A DNA stretch of 64,000 nt from Xylogone sp. PMI_703. Its lineage: Eukaryota > Ascomycota > Leotiomycetes. Location of the stretch: positions 7,130,001 to 7,194,000 of the forward strand of contig JAJTUQ010000002.1 of the NCBI GenBank assembly GCA_021399445.1. Direction: 5' to 3'. How positions within the stretch are numbered: the stretch's first letter is position 1; each line of letters opens with the position of its first letter. This document shows positions 1 to 12,721 of the stretch, piece after piece. Made by a program: the position numbers and the translations under genes. Below the pieces are notes generated by a model. The model searched no databases, was not told the origin of the DNA, and was given only the letters and a program-made list of their open reading frames with translations.

Positions 1-8
1 TCTACGTT

Positions 9-2277
9 ATGATGAACAGCAACTCAAATGATGCCTCAGGGTCTTCCTTGAGAGGTAGTGCTTGTGTGCTGTGTCATAAGAGGAAAATCAAATGTGATCG
101 TAATAATGAGCTGGATGAGCCATGTTCACAGTGTGTGAAGACAAAGTCGCAATGTGAACCTCGGGATCTCCTGCCTCCTCGGCGGCGTAAAAAAACAGAG
201 ACTATCCTACGAGAACGCCTAAGACGCTATGAAGAAATACTTCGAAGGCATGGGATCGACCCGGGAGTGGCAGGAGGCGACTTGATTATTTCTCCTGAGA
301 GTACAAATGCTATTCAAGAAGGAAATACAACTCCAGAGTTGCAAAATCTACAGCAGGATAGCGGTCATTTTATCTCGAAAGATGGAAAATCTATCTATTT
401 GGACAAGTAAATGTTAGTCATTCCTCGAAGCTGCATCTTGCTAACAGCTATCAGTCACATGTGGAAAAGCGTCAGTAACGAGGTGCGTCTCCTGAAAGTT
501 GAGGTACATGTATAGCACTGACAGATTTCTAGCTCGATGAGACTGACAACCTATTGATTGATGATTCCGAAGATGATGTTGGTTCCACAGCTGGAGAGAA
601 TGAGGCAGACACTACCAATCTAAACCATTTGGTTTTTAGTTCTATAGGTCGCAGGAGCCTTACTCATTTGCACCCAAGCCCTGTGGATATATTTTGTTTA
701 TGGCAGATATTCCTAGAGAGAGTAAATCCACTGACAAAAGTCCTCCACGTTCCTACAGTTCAGTTACAGATTTTGGATACCACCAGAAACCTGGCGAAAG
801 TTCCTAAAGGTCTAGAGGCTTTGATGTTCGCGATTTACCATGGTGCGGTTATTTCTCTTGATCAAAATGAAGTTGAAGAGAAGTTCAAGGAGTCAAGGAG
901 TGTCCTACTAAAGAATTATCGGATTGGTATCCGACAGGCGTTCATCAACGCAGGTATTCTTAATACATCAAATATAATTGTTCTTCAGGCTTTTGTTATA
1001 TTTATTGTAGGTCTCACTCCAGTATCACAAATAACGAATATCAGTATGCTGATATTCTACAGTTGTCAGCCCGCATAACCTATGATCCAAACACTCTATG
1101 GTCCTTAAGTGGGATCGCTGTGCGGATCGCCCAGCGCATTGGTCTCCACAGGGATGGCACAGAGCTTAGGCTGTCTGCTTTTGAATCAGAGATGAGGCGG
1201 CGCTTGTGGTGGGCGGTTCTGGTTATTGAGGGATCCATTGCTCATATGTCAGGGTCATACTCATACCTCTTCACTATCTCAAATACGAGGCTACCTTCGA
1301 ATGTGAATGATAGCGATCTGTATCCAGATATGAAAGAGCACCCACTTGAGAGTAATGGCCCTACAGAAATGTTGTTTTGCATGTCGAGATATGAGATCGC
1401 ACAGTGGCTGAATAAAGATCCTAAGTTGAGAGTAGTCTTATCCGGCAACTCTTCACGATCAACAGTGGATTCCAACATATCAACCACGGAAAAAAGTAAA
1501 GCTGTGGATGAAATTGAGAGATCTCTAACAGAGAAGATATTTCGACACTGTGATCAATCCATCCCATTACATATGGTCACTTTAATTTCCGGTCGAGTAA
1601 CGGTCTCGTTGTTGGGACTCCTCCTTCATTATCCCCGCAGATACCACGATCAGGTCGTGGGTATGTCCCAATCTGAGAGAGACTATTTGTTCTCCCTATG
1701 CTTGGAGATTGCAGAAAACAGCTCTGCACTGCTCGCGAACAATAAGACGAACGGTTATCTATGGTATACTGGTTATCATACACCCTGGGATCCGTTCATT
1801 TTCTTATTACTCGAACTCCGTGTCCGTACGACCGGCGATGAAGTGACCAAGGCGTGGCATTACATTGACGCTGTTTGTTCTCAAAGATATGAGAAAATTG
1901 AACCTGCAGCTTTAAGTCTTTTGCATTTCGCACTAGCTAAACTAGCTCTTAAAGCCTGGAACGTATATCAGAAGGAGTATGAGAAACAACACGCAATAAC
2001 TCCAACACGACTTGCAATAATCGATCGTTTCTCCAGGCTGATTCAACATAACGCGCGCCAGAGCAGAGCAGTTTCTGCTTCATCACTCCCTCCGGTTGAT
2101 TCCAGCAATGACCAAAACTCTCAAATGCACAGAGGGGCTGACAACCGTATTCCAGATATATTTAAACCGGAACTCACTGGCATGGATGACTTAGACTATA
2201 ATATTCCCATGGAATGGGAGCAATGGGGGACTCTGCTTCAGCAATTCCCATTTACTGAAAATGATACTTTCCGCTGA
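9..2277 (+). CDS. Zn2Cys6 fungal-specific transcription factor
   Basis: Predicted nuclear DNA-binding regulator of about 704 residues. Exons I infer: 9-406, 455-482, 533-1006, 1063-2277. These joins keep frame and give the expected family sequence across each junction. The zinc cluster is at residues 19-49 (Cys19, 22, 29, 39, 42, 49; CVLCHKRKIKC start), followed by a basic linker and a likely coiled-coil dimerisation stretch (RRRKKTETILRERLRRYEEI). The fungal_trans middle homology domain lies roughly at residues 200-470 and includes RIAQRIGLHRDG and SEMRRRLWW. Two ATGs stand side by side at 9 and 12. The window begins only 8 bases upstream, so its promoter is not visible. The exporter at 2867-4614 and the P450 at 5944-7815 are possible targets, but that is inference from position only. 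Confidence 0.9.
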
Positions 2278-2866
2278 TTATATAGGCTACTAGACTCATT
2301 ACCTCATCGCTCTTTATAGTAGAACAATTAAAAACCTTCGCAGCGGAGATATAACGTTGCGTGAGGCCTGCAAGGGAAATTTTCCATTCTCGGTACAAAT
2401 GAGAGCTGACAAAATGCAAATATCATTGCATATTTGAAGCTAATTGTATTATAAACATTATGTGTATACATCATGAAAGATTTCTTTATTCTACTAATGT
2501 GGAAAGAAATAGAACTTTGTCAATAAGCGTTAATGTTTTGTATGGCTGGCTCTAGAACTTATATTCGATAGCCAAGCATTACATTTGAATATTTGGATGC
2601 GTATAGCACAATATGTCTAGATAGAAAGACGCAAAAGAGTATTGCATTATTAGAATCTTAATCATAGTAAGTCAGATCCTCTTGCTCAAGGAGGTTATTG
2701 CTAATATTTATCTAGAGTCTATCTGGAATATGGCAAATTCTAGAGGTCTGTGATGTTTGAATAGACATCTTAAAAAGCTATTGTACAAATACAAAGACAA
2801 TGAAAAGAATTTACTTTTTTACGACAATTAAATGTAATAATGATATAAAGGACACCAGCCCCATAC
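2278..2866. other. intergenic, convergent 3' ends
   Basis: AT-rich sequence between the stop of the regulator and the stop of the exporter on the opposite strand. I see no gene, RNA or repeat here. It should hold the two polyadenylation regions. Confidence 0.6.
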
Positions 2867-4614
2867 CTACTCAAAAATAGGGATAGGATTACTTCCTTCT
2901 TCAGTGCCTCCCTTTTTTGCTCGCGCCTTTACGTTATCCCATTTCATCAAAACAGCTCCAATAATGGCAATACAACTAAGGGCTAGTCCTACAATAAAAG
3001 CATTTGTAACAGCATTGTTATAGGCTGTCAATATTGCAGGAACATATTGAGGATCAACAACCTGCTGCAAAGAAGTTGCTCCCGCATTTGCGACAGTCGC
3101 TGCAACTTCCTCGCCCATCTGCCCTGGAATCCGATCCTCTATCCCCGACATGAGCTTGGTCGTAAACACGGTCTCAGCTACCGCCAAAAATATTGAGCCT
3201 CCAAGTGTCTGTGCCAGCTGCATCAAAGAAACGCCGGTTGGGACATCCTTGTTTTCAAGAACTGTTTGGGCTGCCAGCACCGGTTGCTGAACACTTAATC
3301 CAAGACCAAGACCGACCATAGCCTGGTACCCGATCCATTTCGCATGCCCAGTATCCTTCGTGAATGTAGTGAGGAAGCCTCCACCAATAGACATGATAAC
3401 CACGCTTATGTATAAGAATGGCGTGTAGTAGCCGATGCGGGTGACCAGAATACCTGCTGAAAGAGCAGCGATGACAAGTCCCAAAATAAGTGGAATACTC
3501 ATTATACCAGATTTCGTGGCACTCACCCCCTTTATGGCTTGGAACCATAGAGGTAGATAGTATATATACACCATCATGGGCGATGAAACGCAGAAGGAGA
3601 AGATGAAACCAGCAATGATACTTCGATGTTTGAGTAGCCGTGGAGGCACGGTACCCATCTCCTGCATTTTCAGTTGGATGAAGACAAAAACTATAAGGCA
3701 AATGCCGGATACAACAAAGAGAACGATAATCCGAGCATCTTTCCAGGGATACTCAACTCCTCCCCACTGCAGAGCTAAGACGAGGCATATGATGCCGGCA
3801 AATAGGAACAATGCCCCTAAGGGATCTAGCTGTCTTATTCGTTCTCGGGTTGTCTTAGCTGCACTTGGATTCAGGGGAGGCTCTGCTTTGAGGATAAAAA
3901 AGACAACAACGATGGCCAAACCTCCAAATGGAAGATTAATGTAGAAGCACCACCTCCAGGAGACATGATCGGTGAATACACCACCTAGTAGCGGTCCAAC
4001 GACGGAAGCTACACCATAAATTGCTCCAAAAAGGCCAATATAGATTGGACGCCACCGGAACGGGATGTTCGTGGTGATGATAGTCAAGGAGCCGGAAGTG
4101 ATCCCTGCCGTGCCGATTCCTGCTATTGCTCTCCCAATGATAAAGCTTGTCGAACTGGGAGCAGCGCCACATACTGTTGAACCCACTTCAAAAATCACAA
4201 TGGCTATTAAGAATACCCATTTTGCAGGGTAGAAGGTATAGATCCGGCCGAAAGTCAACATGAATGTAGCGCTTGTCAATAGGAACGCCGTGCCATACCA
4301 TCCAATATCATCGAGTTTGTGGAATGTGTTGGTAATGTGCGGGATTGCAGTGGCAATGATTGTCCGATCCTGGTCTCCTAGTCAGTTGATGGTTCTCTTC
4401 TATCAATATCCAGTCAGGCAAGTGCACATACCAAAGACATAAGGAAGACTGTCAGGTATAGCGATATAGTTATGCTTGCAAGAGTCCATATTCCGTGATT
4501 GGGCTCGCTGTCATTCACTTTAGGCTCCATATCCGCAGATGTTTTCGGCTCCATTCCCTCTCCCTCACTGGTCGTCTCCTTGTTTGACCCCGTCTCGACT
4601 TCTTTCGCACTCAT
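2867..4614 (-). CDS. MFS exporter, DHA2 (14-TMS) type
   Basis: Plasma-membrane proton antiporter of the drug/toxin efflux class, about 561 residues. Exon 1 is 4614-4432 and exon 2 is 4369-2867, with a 62-base intron (4370-4431). The join produces [17 protein letters not shown], the typical TM1/loop sequence of DHA2 members, which supports the splice choice. The N-terminus is hydrophilic and acidic (about 45 residues). Family marks include a motif C/D1-like segment with [18 protein letters not shown] and many hydrophobic segments through to the C-terminus. Substrates cannot be read from sequence; relatives export mycotoxins, fungicides or siderophores. A CCAAT box in the right orientation lies at 4772-4776. 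The neighbouring regulator and P450 suggest a small export/oxidation unit. Confidence 0.9.
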
Positions 4615-5943
4615 GTTGATCCTGTCCGAACTCGTATGTTTAATATATTGAAAGGTATGGAGAAAACAATACAGTCACACCTAGATGACTTCTTCATCGG
4701 AGTCTGGTTCAATCGTATGGGTTGAGTGGGAAGACAATATCAAGAATATATATTTTTTATCCTTCCCTCTGATTGGTCCATTCTGGGCGCTCGGAGGCGA
4801 AGCAGGGGAGGAGGCACCGAGACGGCGAAAGAGGTGCCGAGCTTTGTATTTGGACCCCTATACACGTAAACAGGTTCGCCGGAGAGCTGCCATCCGTAGT
4901 AAAATTATGAAACAAACTCAAATAATTAGAATATACACTATGTAATGTTCCCAAGCAAGGAGAGTCTACTCCTAAATAGGTCTTAAATCCGTATCAGGGC
5001 CGCCCTCCCTCAAGACGTAGCTATCCTCCAAGTGTTCTAAACTTTACTTTCCCGAACTTGTTTCCAATAACGGATGCAACGACACCCGTTCTGCAATCAA
5101 ATTTATTCCAAACTAGAAAAAGTCTCTTTCTATTATGTTAGCTTTTGCACAAATCGGACCATCTTTAAATCATCTGCCTATATCATTGATGCAGCTTATC
5201 GAGTTGGTTTAAGCTCGATATGGAAAGCAGATCGTTGCTTAGAAATGATAATCAAGGATTTAACAATCAGGCCTAGCATATACTATTAACTCCGTAAAAG
5301 CTTAAATATGCTTGGTGAAATACAATATACCTAACAACAGCTTCAGCCGATTCTTGTTGTTCAGTTCCCGCTGTCTGACTCCATATTCCAAGACCTTACA
5401 TCCTACAGTGAGTCTTTCAAACGGTACGTTTCAATTATACATGGCAACTCTATGCTCAAAAGTTAATTTGTCATCTATTCATTTTGTGCTATTCATCACA
5501 TGTTATTCCTCGACAATAGTAGTGGATTCATTGGTTGACTAGGCCAGTCTCCTTTTTCCCTCTTCTCCACCCTTTTCCCACTGCTTCCAGAACTTTTACA
5601 AGCCTTAGGTCCTAATTTATACGGGAAACGAACCACTACAACTACACCATGTGTAATCTTATGCGTCGAAAATATTGTTATTTCATACACGAAATGATTT
5701 AACAATACAGTCAAATAGCTATTACCATCCTCGGTGCTACTCAGTTTAAGGATTTATTAACTTCTTCATCTCAACGCATATGTACAACAGCATAGATTCC
5801 AATATATGCGAGTGTCTAGATCGATACATGATACGCTTCAAGAATCACCAATAGCACAATTAGATACATAAGTAGAAACATAATTTCATCATCATTATTT
5901 TATGTATTTTTTTTCTTATTTCCATTTAAGTTTCTTATCAAAT
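4615..5943. other. intergenic, exporter promoter and P450 3' region
   Basis: About 1.3 kb between two minus-strand genes. The right-hand part is AT-rich. I see a CCAAT element at 4772-4776 (minus strand) and an AT-rich tract near 4745-4760 that could serve the exporter promoter. The short open frames here have no recognisable protein features. Confidence 0.5.
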
Positions 5944-7815
5944 TTACCTAACTGGTCGTACAAGGTCTCGTCTAGCAAACTTGGTTCGGAAGTTCAACTG
6001 CTTAACGAACCACGCATTGTGAAGCTTCCATTCTTGAGATGGATCTTCTAGTTGGACCTATGAAGTTGTTAGTAACTACTTTCTCATTTTCTTCAAAAAA
6101 AAAATCGTATTCTTCCTTTCTAATTTGAAAGAGAAAGGCAGAAAATAAGATGGGGATACTCACGTAAAATCTCCTCAATACACTTGGCACCAACTTATAG
6201 ATCTCCATCAAACTGATGTTCTTTCCAATGCAAGTTCTGGCGCCCATTCCAAACTGAAGCATATTTCCATTCATTTCTCGAATTCGCTTTTCCTCTGCTT
6301 CTCGGTCTTTCTTCTCATCTGGCAACCATCGCTCAGGTCTGAAGTCATCTACGTCTTGGCCAAAGATCTCAGGTCGCTTGTGAATAACCCAGGCGTTGCA
6401 TCCAACGATAGTTCCACCCTTGATAAATCGACCAGCAATCTCGGCGCCTTGAGGAGGGACAACTCGTTCCATTGGAAGACCAGGAGCAGGGTGCAGGCGG
6501 AAAGCTTCCTTGATGCAAGCATCCAAGTATGGAAGTTTCTGAGCTTCAGCAAAGGTTACAACACCGTGGTCATTATCGGAGAAAAGACCTCTTCTGGCCG
6601 CGTCATCAAGCTCTTCAATGACCTTTTGCATGGTTCTAGGGGTTTTGAGGAGGAAATAAAATACTGCAGATAAACTAATGGCAGTTGTCTCGCTACCGGC
6701 AAAAGCCATGCTTACAGCAAGCGTGAGGACGATCTTATCATTCATGAATTCGGGTCTATCCTCCTTTGCTTTCACAAATTTGGCCAGGAGATCCATCTTA
6801 GCACCATCCTTCACGTCACTGGATGGAATCACAGGTGGAGCGGAGGTTCCCTTAGGGTACCGTTCTGCCATGCGGTCCTGTGCGAATCGGGCGACGGGGA
6901 AGGTTGCGTCGATGAGGCCCCAGTCGGACAGTTTCAGATAGATGGGGTTCTTGAGGAAGAGAAGATCTAGCCAAGGGATTTGACCAACCTACGGAATGGA
7001 CGTTAGCTTCGATCAGACCAACTCTAATGAAATTCTCTCTACGAGCAAAGCATGAATACTTACTGGAGCAACATAGCTGAATAAGCTACCCAGGTAATCC
7101 ACAATCCCGTCAATATCCTTGTTTTGCTCTACAAAGCCGTGTCTTTTGCTGTACGTCATCTCTCCAATAACGTCAAAAGCATAAAATTGAAGCCATCTGG
7201 CAAAGTCGCAGCTCTCGCCGGTGGCAGCGTACAACTTTTCAGTCTGAGAGAGGAAGAGCTCGGTAGTTGAGTCGACAAATGGCTCGTATTGGATTAAGGT
7301 GGACATGGAGAAGGCATTACTGACGCATCGTCGCATCTGCGCATGGAAGGATTCGGAGGTGGTACTGAAGAGAGATGGAAGACGTTTTCCTTTGGAAACC
7401 GATTGCTGAACTGGGTAGAATTCGGACTGTTTTAAAATTGTTAGGTATTTGATCTGTATATCGCAAAAAAAGAAGCTCAAAAAGCTATAGGGTTCCGTGG
7501 AAGCCTTACCTTAACAAAGCCCTTGTTCAAGCCATAGATGGTCTTCAAAGCGGCAGGATCGGAGAAACTCAAGCAGTTGGGACCTAACCTGACCACATCT
7601 CCAAGCTTCCTGTGAAGGTTCAATTGCGTGATATCCGGGCGCCGATTGTACACATCCCAGAATCTCCACCAATCTGTCAACGAGGCCAAAAATGGTCCCG
7701 GATATTTATTCAAGCCATTATGATACCGGTTCTTGGCGAGATAGGCCACGGCCAGAACGCACAGGACAATCGGCCATCGATCAAGGAGGAGTTGTACGAG
7801 AGATTGTTCTGCCAT
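5944..7815 (-). CDS. cytochrome P450 monooxygenase (pisatin-demethylase-like class)
   Basis: Haem-thiolate monooxygenase of about 535 residues, anchored by an N-terminal membrane helix (residues about 12-32) followed by KYPGPFLA. Inferred exons: 7815-7510, 7426-7064, 6988-6164, 6057-5944. The last exon is not the simple continuation of the long frame. Splicing at 6163/6057 restores the usual C-terminal pattern FYVQLEDPSQEWKLHNAWF, and the stop is at 5944. Key motifs: I-helix AGSETT at about residue 320 (Glu in place of the usual Asp), EAFR at about 384, PERW at about 441, and haem loop FGMGARTCIG with the Cys ligand at about 476. The call to the pisatin demethylase/benzoate hydroxylase-like group is by general resemblance; the substrate is unknown. 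A TATA-like GTATATAAG lies on the minus strand at 8028-8036. Confidence 0.92.
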
Positions 7816-10633
7816 GGCGAATTGTTCTTTGGGCCGGGTTCAGGCCGTTCTGTTTGGTTATGCAGGCGGCAGGTACGGAGGCAGCAGAGTCCGGGGTAAT
7901 ACCCGTTGTTCCAGGCTGAGAACCCTGCGATTTTTACTCTGTGCTGGATGCTGCAGAATGCGCGTGTAACCAGCTGCTATTCTACAGTGACATCAAGAAC
8001 AAAATGGGAGTATGAAGAGCAGCTAAGCTTATATACTTGGAGGAAAATAGTTGGACACCGTAAATTAAAGGCCAAGATAAGATCGTGGGGGAGGGGAGCG
8101 AGAGGGGCAACTCCGATGTAAGTATATATCCCTCCTAGGCCGACAGCCGAGAGCTGAACAGTTGATATATCAGATTTGGCCGGACTTCCCTCTCCAGTAA
8201 TATACTTTTCTTCGTGCGGGCGGTCGTAGAAAGCTCCTAGGTTCCACTTGGCGGATTCGACCTTCCTCTTGCCAGTACAGTTACAGCGAGTTACATCTGC
8301 TAATTGGGGAAGCTTTCCCACGCAGCTGCCGAACCCGGGGCATGCAAGCACCACGAGGGCGACGAGCGGGCGGAAACCCACAGCGTTGGCTTGCTAGGCA
8401 CGTTAAAGGTTAAGTGTACTCTGCTCCCTGGGGCGCCACTGACAGTGCGGGCTGGAGCAGTGGAGGTGCCAGAACGAGCCTCTGGCTCTTTGCCGAAACT
8501 CACACGGAAAACATCCCAAATTGCCGAGTCCTCATATCCAGATCACAAGGGATATCGTATTCTGGGCCTCGAAGGACGATGACAGTACCACAGTTCTTAG
8601 GTCATGACAGGCTGTGCATACACCAACCAACTCTTTAGCTCCTGACGTGCAGCCGCTGTACGGTGGCGGAAGTGATACCAGACGACTCCAGATGTTGTAT
8701 CTTGTGGAGGATTCTCCACTACCGCTACTATCTGCGAGCACAAAAGATGGCGCTGACCTTTCGGCAGTAACAGTGGCCCAATCATGAGACAAGGAGACTC
8801 AGCAAGTCGAGATGTCGCGGCAGATGGCATCGGGAAATGGATAGAGAATTGATAGGTTCAACTCTGTACAGGACTGTAATTCTTGCAACTGTACAGAGTA
8901 GCCGTTGACTGCTCCGTGGCGGTTTGTGGAGGTGGGGCCAGTAGTACAGTACGGTGCTGGTACTTTATCACTGCGATTTCGTTGTACTTGTACACCTAAT
9001 CCCAGGCTTAAGAGACTTGAGGTCTTTGAGCTTCGCGTACAGTACAGTACCTCATGGTCGCAATGCCTATTCCCAGAACAATAGCGGCAGCTAAGGTACC
9101 GGTACAGCAGTAGAACACGGGTAAACCCCGTGATCTGCAGAGAGGACTGGGCTTTCTCTGGGGCTCTTCTGGAAGACGCGGCGATTTGCGACGGCTGGTG
9201 TCTCTATTTCCTCCACCTGTAGGTGCTGGGGAAATGGATATGTCGGCACCATGCCTCCGGACTTCTGTCATACCTCGCATACTTTTGACTGGCGTACGCT
9301 CTTTGCTCTGGCCTAGGTGGTGTACTGTCAGCATAAGTAGCATCCAGAGTTTCTCCTCTTCGTAGCACCAACCAGTGCAAGTATCGTAGAATGGAGTCCG
9401 GAGAACCTTTGTGTGGGGAAGGCGAAAGTCAGCACTGTCGGAAAAGTCACGGGACCATCCTCTTCTTCCTACCTTCGGCAGTTGAGCGCGCTGCATTTGC
9501 CGAACGTTCAGCAAAGCAGACAAGTCACGTTGAAATAATAATCCAGTATCACATTTCACCTTTGATGGACCCTCCTGATAGAACACAAGCTTGATCCAAT
9601 AAGCAACCTGCCGGAGCCCCTAATTGACATGAGTACAACCCACAATGGATCCATTGCAGACGCGGTAAATGATATTCCTGCGCGGCGCAACGTCCTTGCT
9701 TTTGGGTACTTGCCGAACCGCCTCGAGCCATTGAGAGCGTGGGATTCGGAGCTCAGCTTAATGCCGAGAATCACTCATCCAAGTATCAAACTGCCATTTT
9801 TTGGATGCAAGAAATGTGTGAAGTGGTCTCATAATGCGTGCCATCGACTGATGCCTGCTTTTTTTGTTTTAATTATCGTTCGGCATATGTGTTCGGTGAT
9901 TAAAGAATACTCTCACGTATGGATGACTAGAGCTGGATATATTGGATGTGAAGACATAGTCTCAAATAATAAACACTATTTCAACTTTCATCGTTGACTC
10001 TGAAGCCAATTTATTGCATATATACTGCAAAATACCTTTTGCCTTTGCTGTGTGTACTTTCAATCCCTGTTTGCAATATCAGGGCTGCAGCAAACCGTTA
10101 CATGTGACATATCTTAATCTTGGTCGACCTGCATGTTGCTTAACAACTTGGCTTCTTTTAGGTGAACTTGATCCGTTTAAGATTGAATTAACTGCTGGAA
10201 TATATGCTTATCAGCGGTTATAATCATTTAAATTGAGGTTAAGCCATCGAATCCATGCATAACTAGTATTTCTTGTACAATGATAACTCACAAGCATCAT
10301 CGGGAGATTCAATAACTCAATATATGCAGCTGGTTCGCAATATAGCCTTGTAAATAAAGCTTTCTAGACTTTAGGAAAACGCGAAGCATATATCCCATTG
10401 CACACATTTTCATATCTATGAGACTTAAGCCTGGTTTCTAGCGTTAGCTTCCCTTCGCGAGGCTTAAGCCAGATGGGAAGTTTTTATATATCTTAAATTT
10501 AAGACAGATTACAGTGTACAGCTTAGTTATGATATAATCTCTTCCTTTTATAGTTACTTCGATATACCTAGATAAAATTCTATTGATTAGAGCACCCACA
10601 GGGTGACGGCAATTGATAGTACAGCAGATCAGG
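7816..10633. other. long intergenic region, no supported gene
   Basis: 2.8 kb between two minus-strand genes. The part from about 8.0 to 9.6 kb is richer in GC than its surroundings and contains many GTAC-type palindromes (see the inverted repeat at 8861-8899). Open frames here, including one of 192 codons at 9008-9586, lack family motifs and overlap one another in several frames. The part after 9.7 kb is AT-rich and shows nothing. Confidence 0.5.
8861..8899. repeat. perfect 11-base inverted repeat
   Basis: ACTCTGTACAG at 8861-8871 and its exact reverse complement CTGTACAGAGT at 8889-8899, separated by 17 bases. Each arm also contains the self-complementary CTGTACAG. It could fold as a stem-loop or be a paired protein-binding site about 1 kb upstream of the P450. 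Function unknown. Confidence 0.6.
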
Positions 10634-12721
10634 TTACGTCAAAAGAGTCCATTTTCTTCCTCCCTTTCCCCTTAATGCTTCTTGAACATGCCTTTTCACC
10701 TTCCTCACAATCCCATCTGGATCAAGGCCAAATCGGGCAAAATTCTCTATGCCGGCCCCTGAATAACCGAATGAGTCCATAGCAACAGATCCAGTGCAAA
10801 ATCTCGCCCAAATAGTGGATATGTAAGCTTCAACTGAGATTATGTGAGGCGAAGATGACAGCACTGTATCCTGATACTCCTGTGGCTGCTGTTCGAAAAG
10901 TCGTATGCACGGCATACTCACCACTCGTGTGGCAATTCCGGCTGCATTGAGTTCCACTGCCGCAAGGTATGCGAACTGAAGCTCAGAACCGCATGAAACT
11001 AAGGTTACAACTGCGTTTTCTTTTTCTGCAACGACATATCCGCCACGCTGGACTTCAAGTCTATTGGTGTTGGGGATCCCAGTTATGGCTGGATCGCGCG
11101 CCAGGGAAATGATACTCGGCTGGTGTCTGCTACCAAGAGCCGTAAGCCAAGCTCCCAGGACTTCTTCAGCATCTGCTGGCCTTATGTAGAGAAGAGAAGG
11201 CATCGCTCGATACAGTGAGTCTAGTTCAACAGGTTGATGAGTTGGCCCATTTTGGCCTTCTCCAATGGAGTCGTGAGTCGCTACGTGGATAACTTGAAGC
11301 TCGCTGAGGGCACCCATACGCACTCCCGCGGCTGCATAGAGATAGAACATGAAAAAAGTAGCTGTAACCGGGAGGATTCCACCGGGGGAGTATGCAGCTA
11401 ATCCATTGGAGATTGAAGCCATTGCGTGTTCCCGGATGCCATAACGGATTACTCTTCCCTCAGGATGGAGACGGTCGAAAATACGAGATGATTGGTCTCC
11501 CATTTGGTTGGAATTCCATAGATCCGCTCCGCCAGCCATCATGCTTGGAATCTCACTCATCAACTTATTGAACACCGTACCATTCCATTGTCGTGTGGCT
11601 TGAATATCACTAGGAATTGCCATAGAGAGCAATGTATCTTGATAGTCTAGTTTACCGTCTATGCAATCCTTGAATAGCTTTGCTTTCTCTGGATGTGATT
11701 TACAGTATGCTTTAACTTTGAGGTTCCATTCATCTTCTAGCCTTGCACCGTTTTCCACGGTGGATTTGAAATAGTTTCGTGCTTGATGGGAGATTTCATG
11801 TGTTGAGGATACACCTGGGGCGAGGTGTGCTGCGGCATCTTCATCTGAATAAGTACCATGATGAGCCTTGAAAGTTCCCGCTACAGATGTACCGAAGCCG
11901 ATAGTCGTTCTGATATTGATAAATGTTGGTTTTGTTTTCTCCTTCTGTGCTGCCGTTAATGCAGCTCGGATCTCGTCCACTGATGTGTCACCACTGTAGA
12001 CATCAATGACGTTCCATCCCATGGCTCGCACCTTTGCGTTGGTATCTTCGACTAGGATCCAATCGAGGGGCCCATCACAAGTCACTTGGTTATTATCATA
12101 GCACAGTATCAGGTTATTAAGTCCGAGACGCCCTGCAATTGCCATAGCTTCTAGAGCTACGCCTTCTTGAATACATCCATCTCCGGTAGTGCAATATACG
12201 CGAGATGCAATTATCTCATTCCCATCGGTGTTGAAATTTGCAGCATGATGTTTTGATGCAATTGCCAATCCAACTGCATTTGCAATGCCTTGTCCTAGTG
12301 GTCCTGTAGTGACCTCAACTCCTGGGACTGTAATTTCTGGGTGTCCGTGGCAAAGAGTTGACTTCCATTTCCCGGTGGTCTTATCAACTGCTTTAGGATT
12401 CCCATACATCTTGAGCTCATCCATAGTTATATCTTTGTATCCAGATAGGTGTAACATGACGTAAAGTAAAATGGCAGCATGTCCATTGGAGAGAACAAAG
12501 CGGTCTCGGTCGAACCAGTCCGGATTGGATGGATTGTATCTCATTGTATGTTTCCACAGTGCAACAGCTAGAGGAGCCATACCGACAGCTGACCCTCCAT
12601 GGCCTCCTCCATTCTGACGACAGCAGTCGATAACGAGCTTCCTGACCTCCTTGACGGCTTGCAAGTCGTCACACAAGGATACGCCATTTGGCGCCTTAAC
12701 AGGATTTTCATGTCCAATCAT
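10634..12721 (-). CDS. transketolase family enzyme (transketolase or dihydroxyacetone-synthase-like)
   Basis: Intronless gene for a 695-residue thiamine-diphosphate enzyme that moves two-carbon ketol units between sugar phosphates. Visible active-site residues by alignment to yeast transketolase: His41 in GGGHGG, His81 in SNGHAA, His127 in CHGHPE, GPLGQG at about 140-145, the ThDP motif starting GDG at 180-182 and ending at DNN near 209-211, HHG at about 287-289, Glu431 in YGIREHA, and His495 in GPTHQP. Length and domain order (PP, Pyr, C-terminal) are complete. Differences around the first His (GGGHGG rather than SGHPG) and the long loop before CHGHPE suggest a divergent paralogue rather than the housekeeping pentose-phosphate enzyme. 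No SKL-like peroxisomal tail is present, which argues against a classical methylotroph dihydroxyacetone synthase. The next gene is a polyol dehydrogenase. Confidence 0.93.
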   Translation of the reverse strand: MIGHENPVKAPNGVSLCDDLQAVKEVRKLVIDCCRQNGGGHGGSAVGMAPLAVALWKHTMRYNPSNPDWFDRDRFVLSNGHAAILLYVMLHLSGYKDITMDELKMYGNPKAVDKTTGKWKSTLCHGHPEITVPGVEVTTGPLGQGIANAVGLAIASKHHAANFNTDGNEIIASRVYCTTGDGCIQEGVALEAMAIAGRLGLNNLILCYDNNQVTCDGPLDWILVEDTNAKVRAMGWNVIDVYSGDTSVDEIRAALTAAQKEKTKPTFINIRTTIGFGTSVAGTFKAHHGTYSDEDAAAHLAPGVSSTHEISHQARNYFKSTVENGARLEDEWNLKVKAYCKSHPEKAKLFKDCIDGKLDYQDTLLSMAIPSDIQATRQWNGTVFNKLMSEIPSMMAGGADLWNSNQMGDQSSRIFDRLHPEGRVIRYGIREHAMASISNGLAAYSPGGILPVTATFFMFYLYAAAGVRMGALSELQVIHVATHDSIGEGQNGPTHQPVELDSLYRAMPSLLYIRPADAEEVLGAWLTALGSRHQPSIISLARDPAITGIPNTNRLEVQRGGYVVAEKENAVVTLVSCGSELQFAYLAAVELNAAGIATRVVSMPCIRLFEQQPQEYQDTVLSSSPHIISVEAYISTIWARFCTGSVAMDSFGYSGAGIENFARFGLDPDGIVRKVKRHVQEALRGKGGRKWTLLT

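Noticed and set aside
3255..3701. Long antisense or shifted frames inside the exporter and other genes
   Set aside because: Shadows of real coding frames without motifs of their own.
4685..4945. Short plus-strand frame upstream of the exporter
   Set aside because: Basic, low-complexity sequence with no signal, domain or splice support; lies in a promoter region.
9008..9586. 192-codon open frame on the minus strand with a hydrophobic stretch near its end
   Set aside because: No family motif, odd composition, and several other frames are open over the same GC-richer DNA; likely chance.
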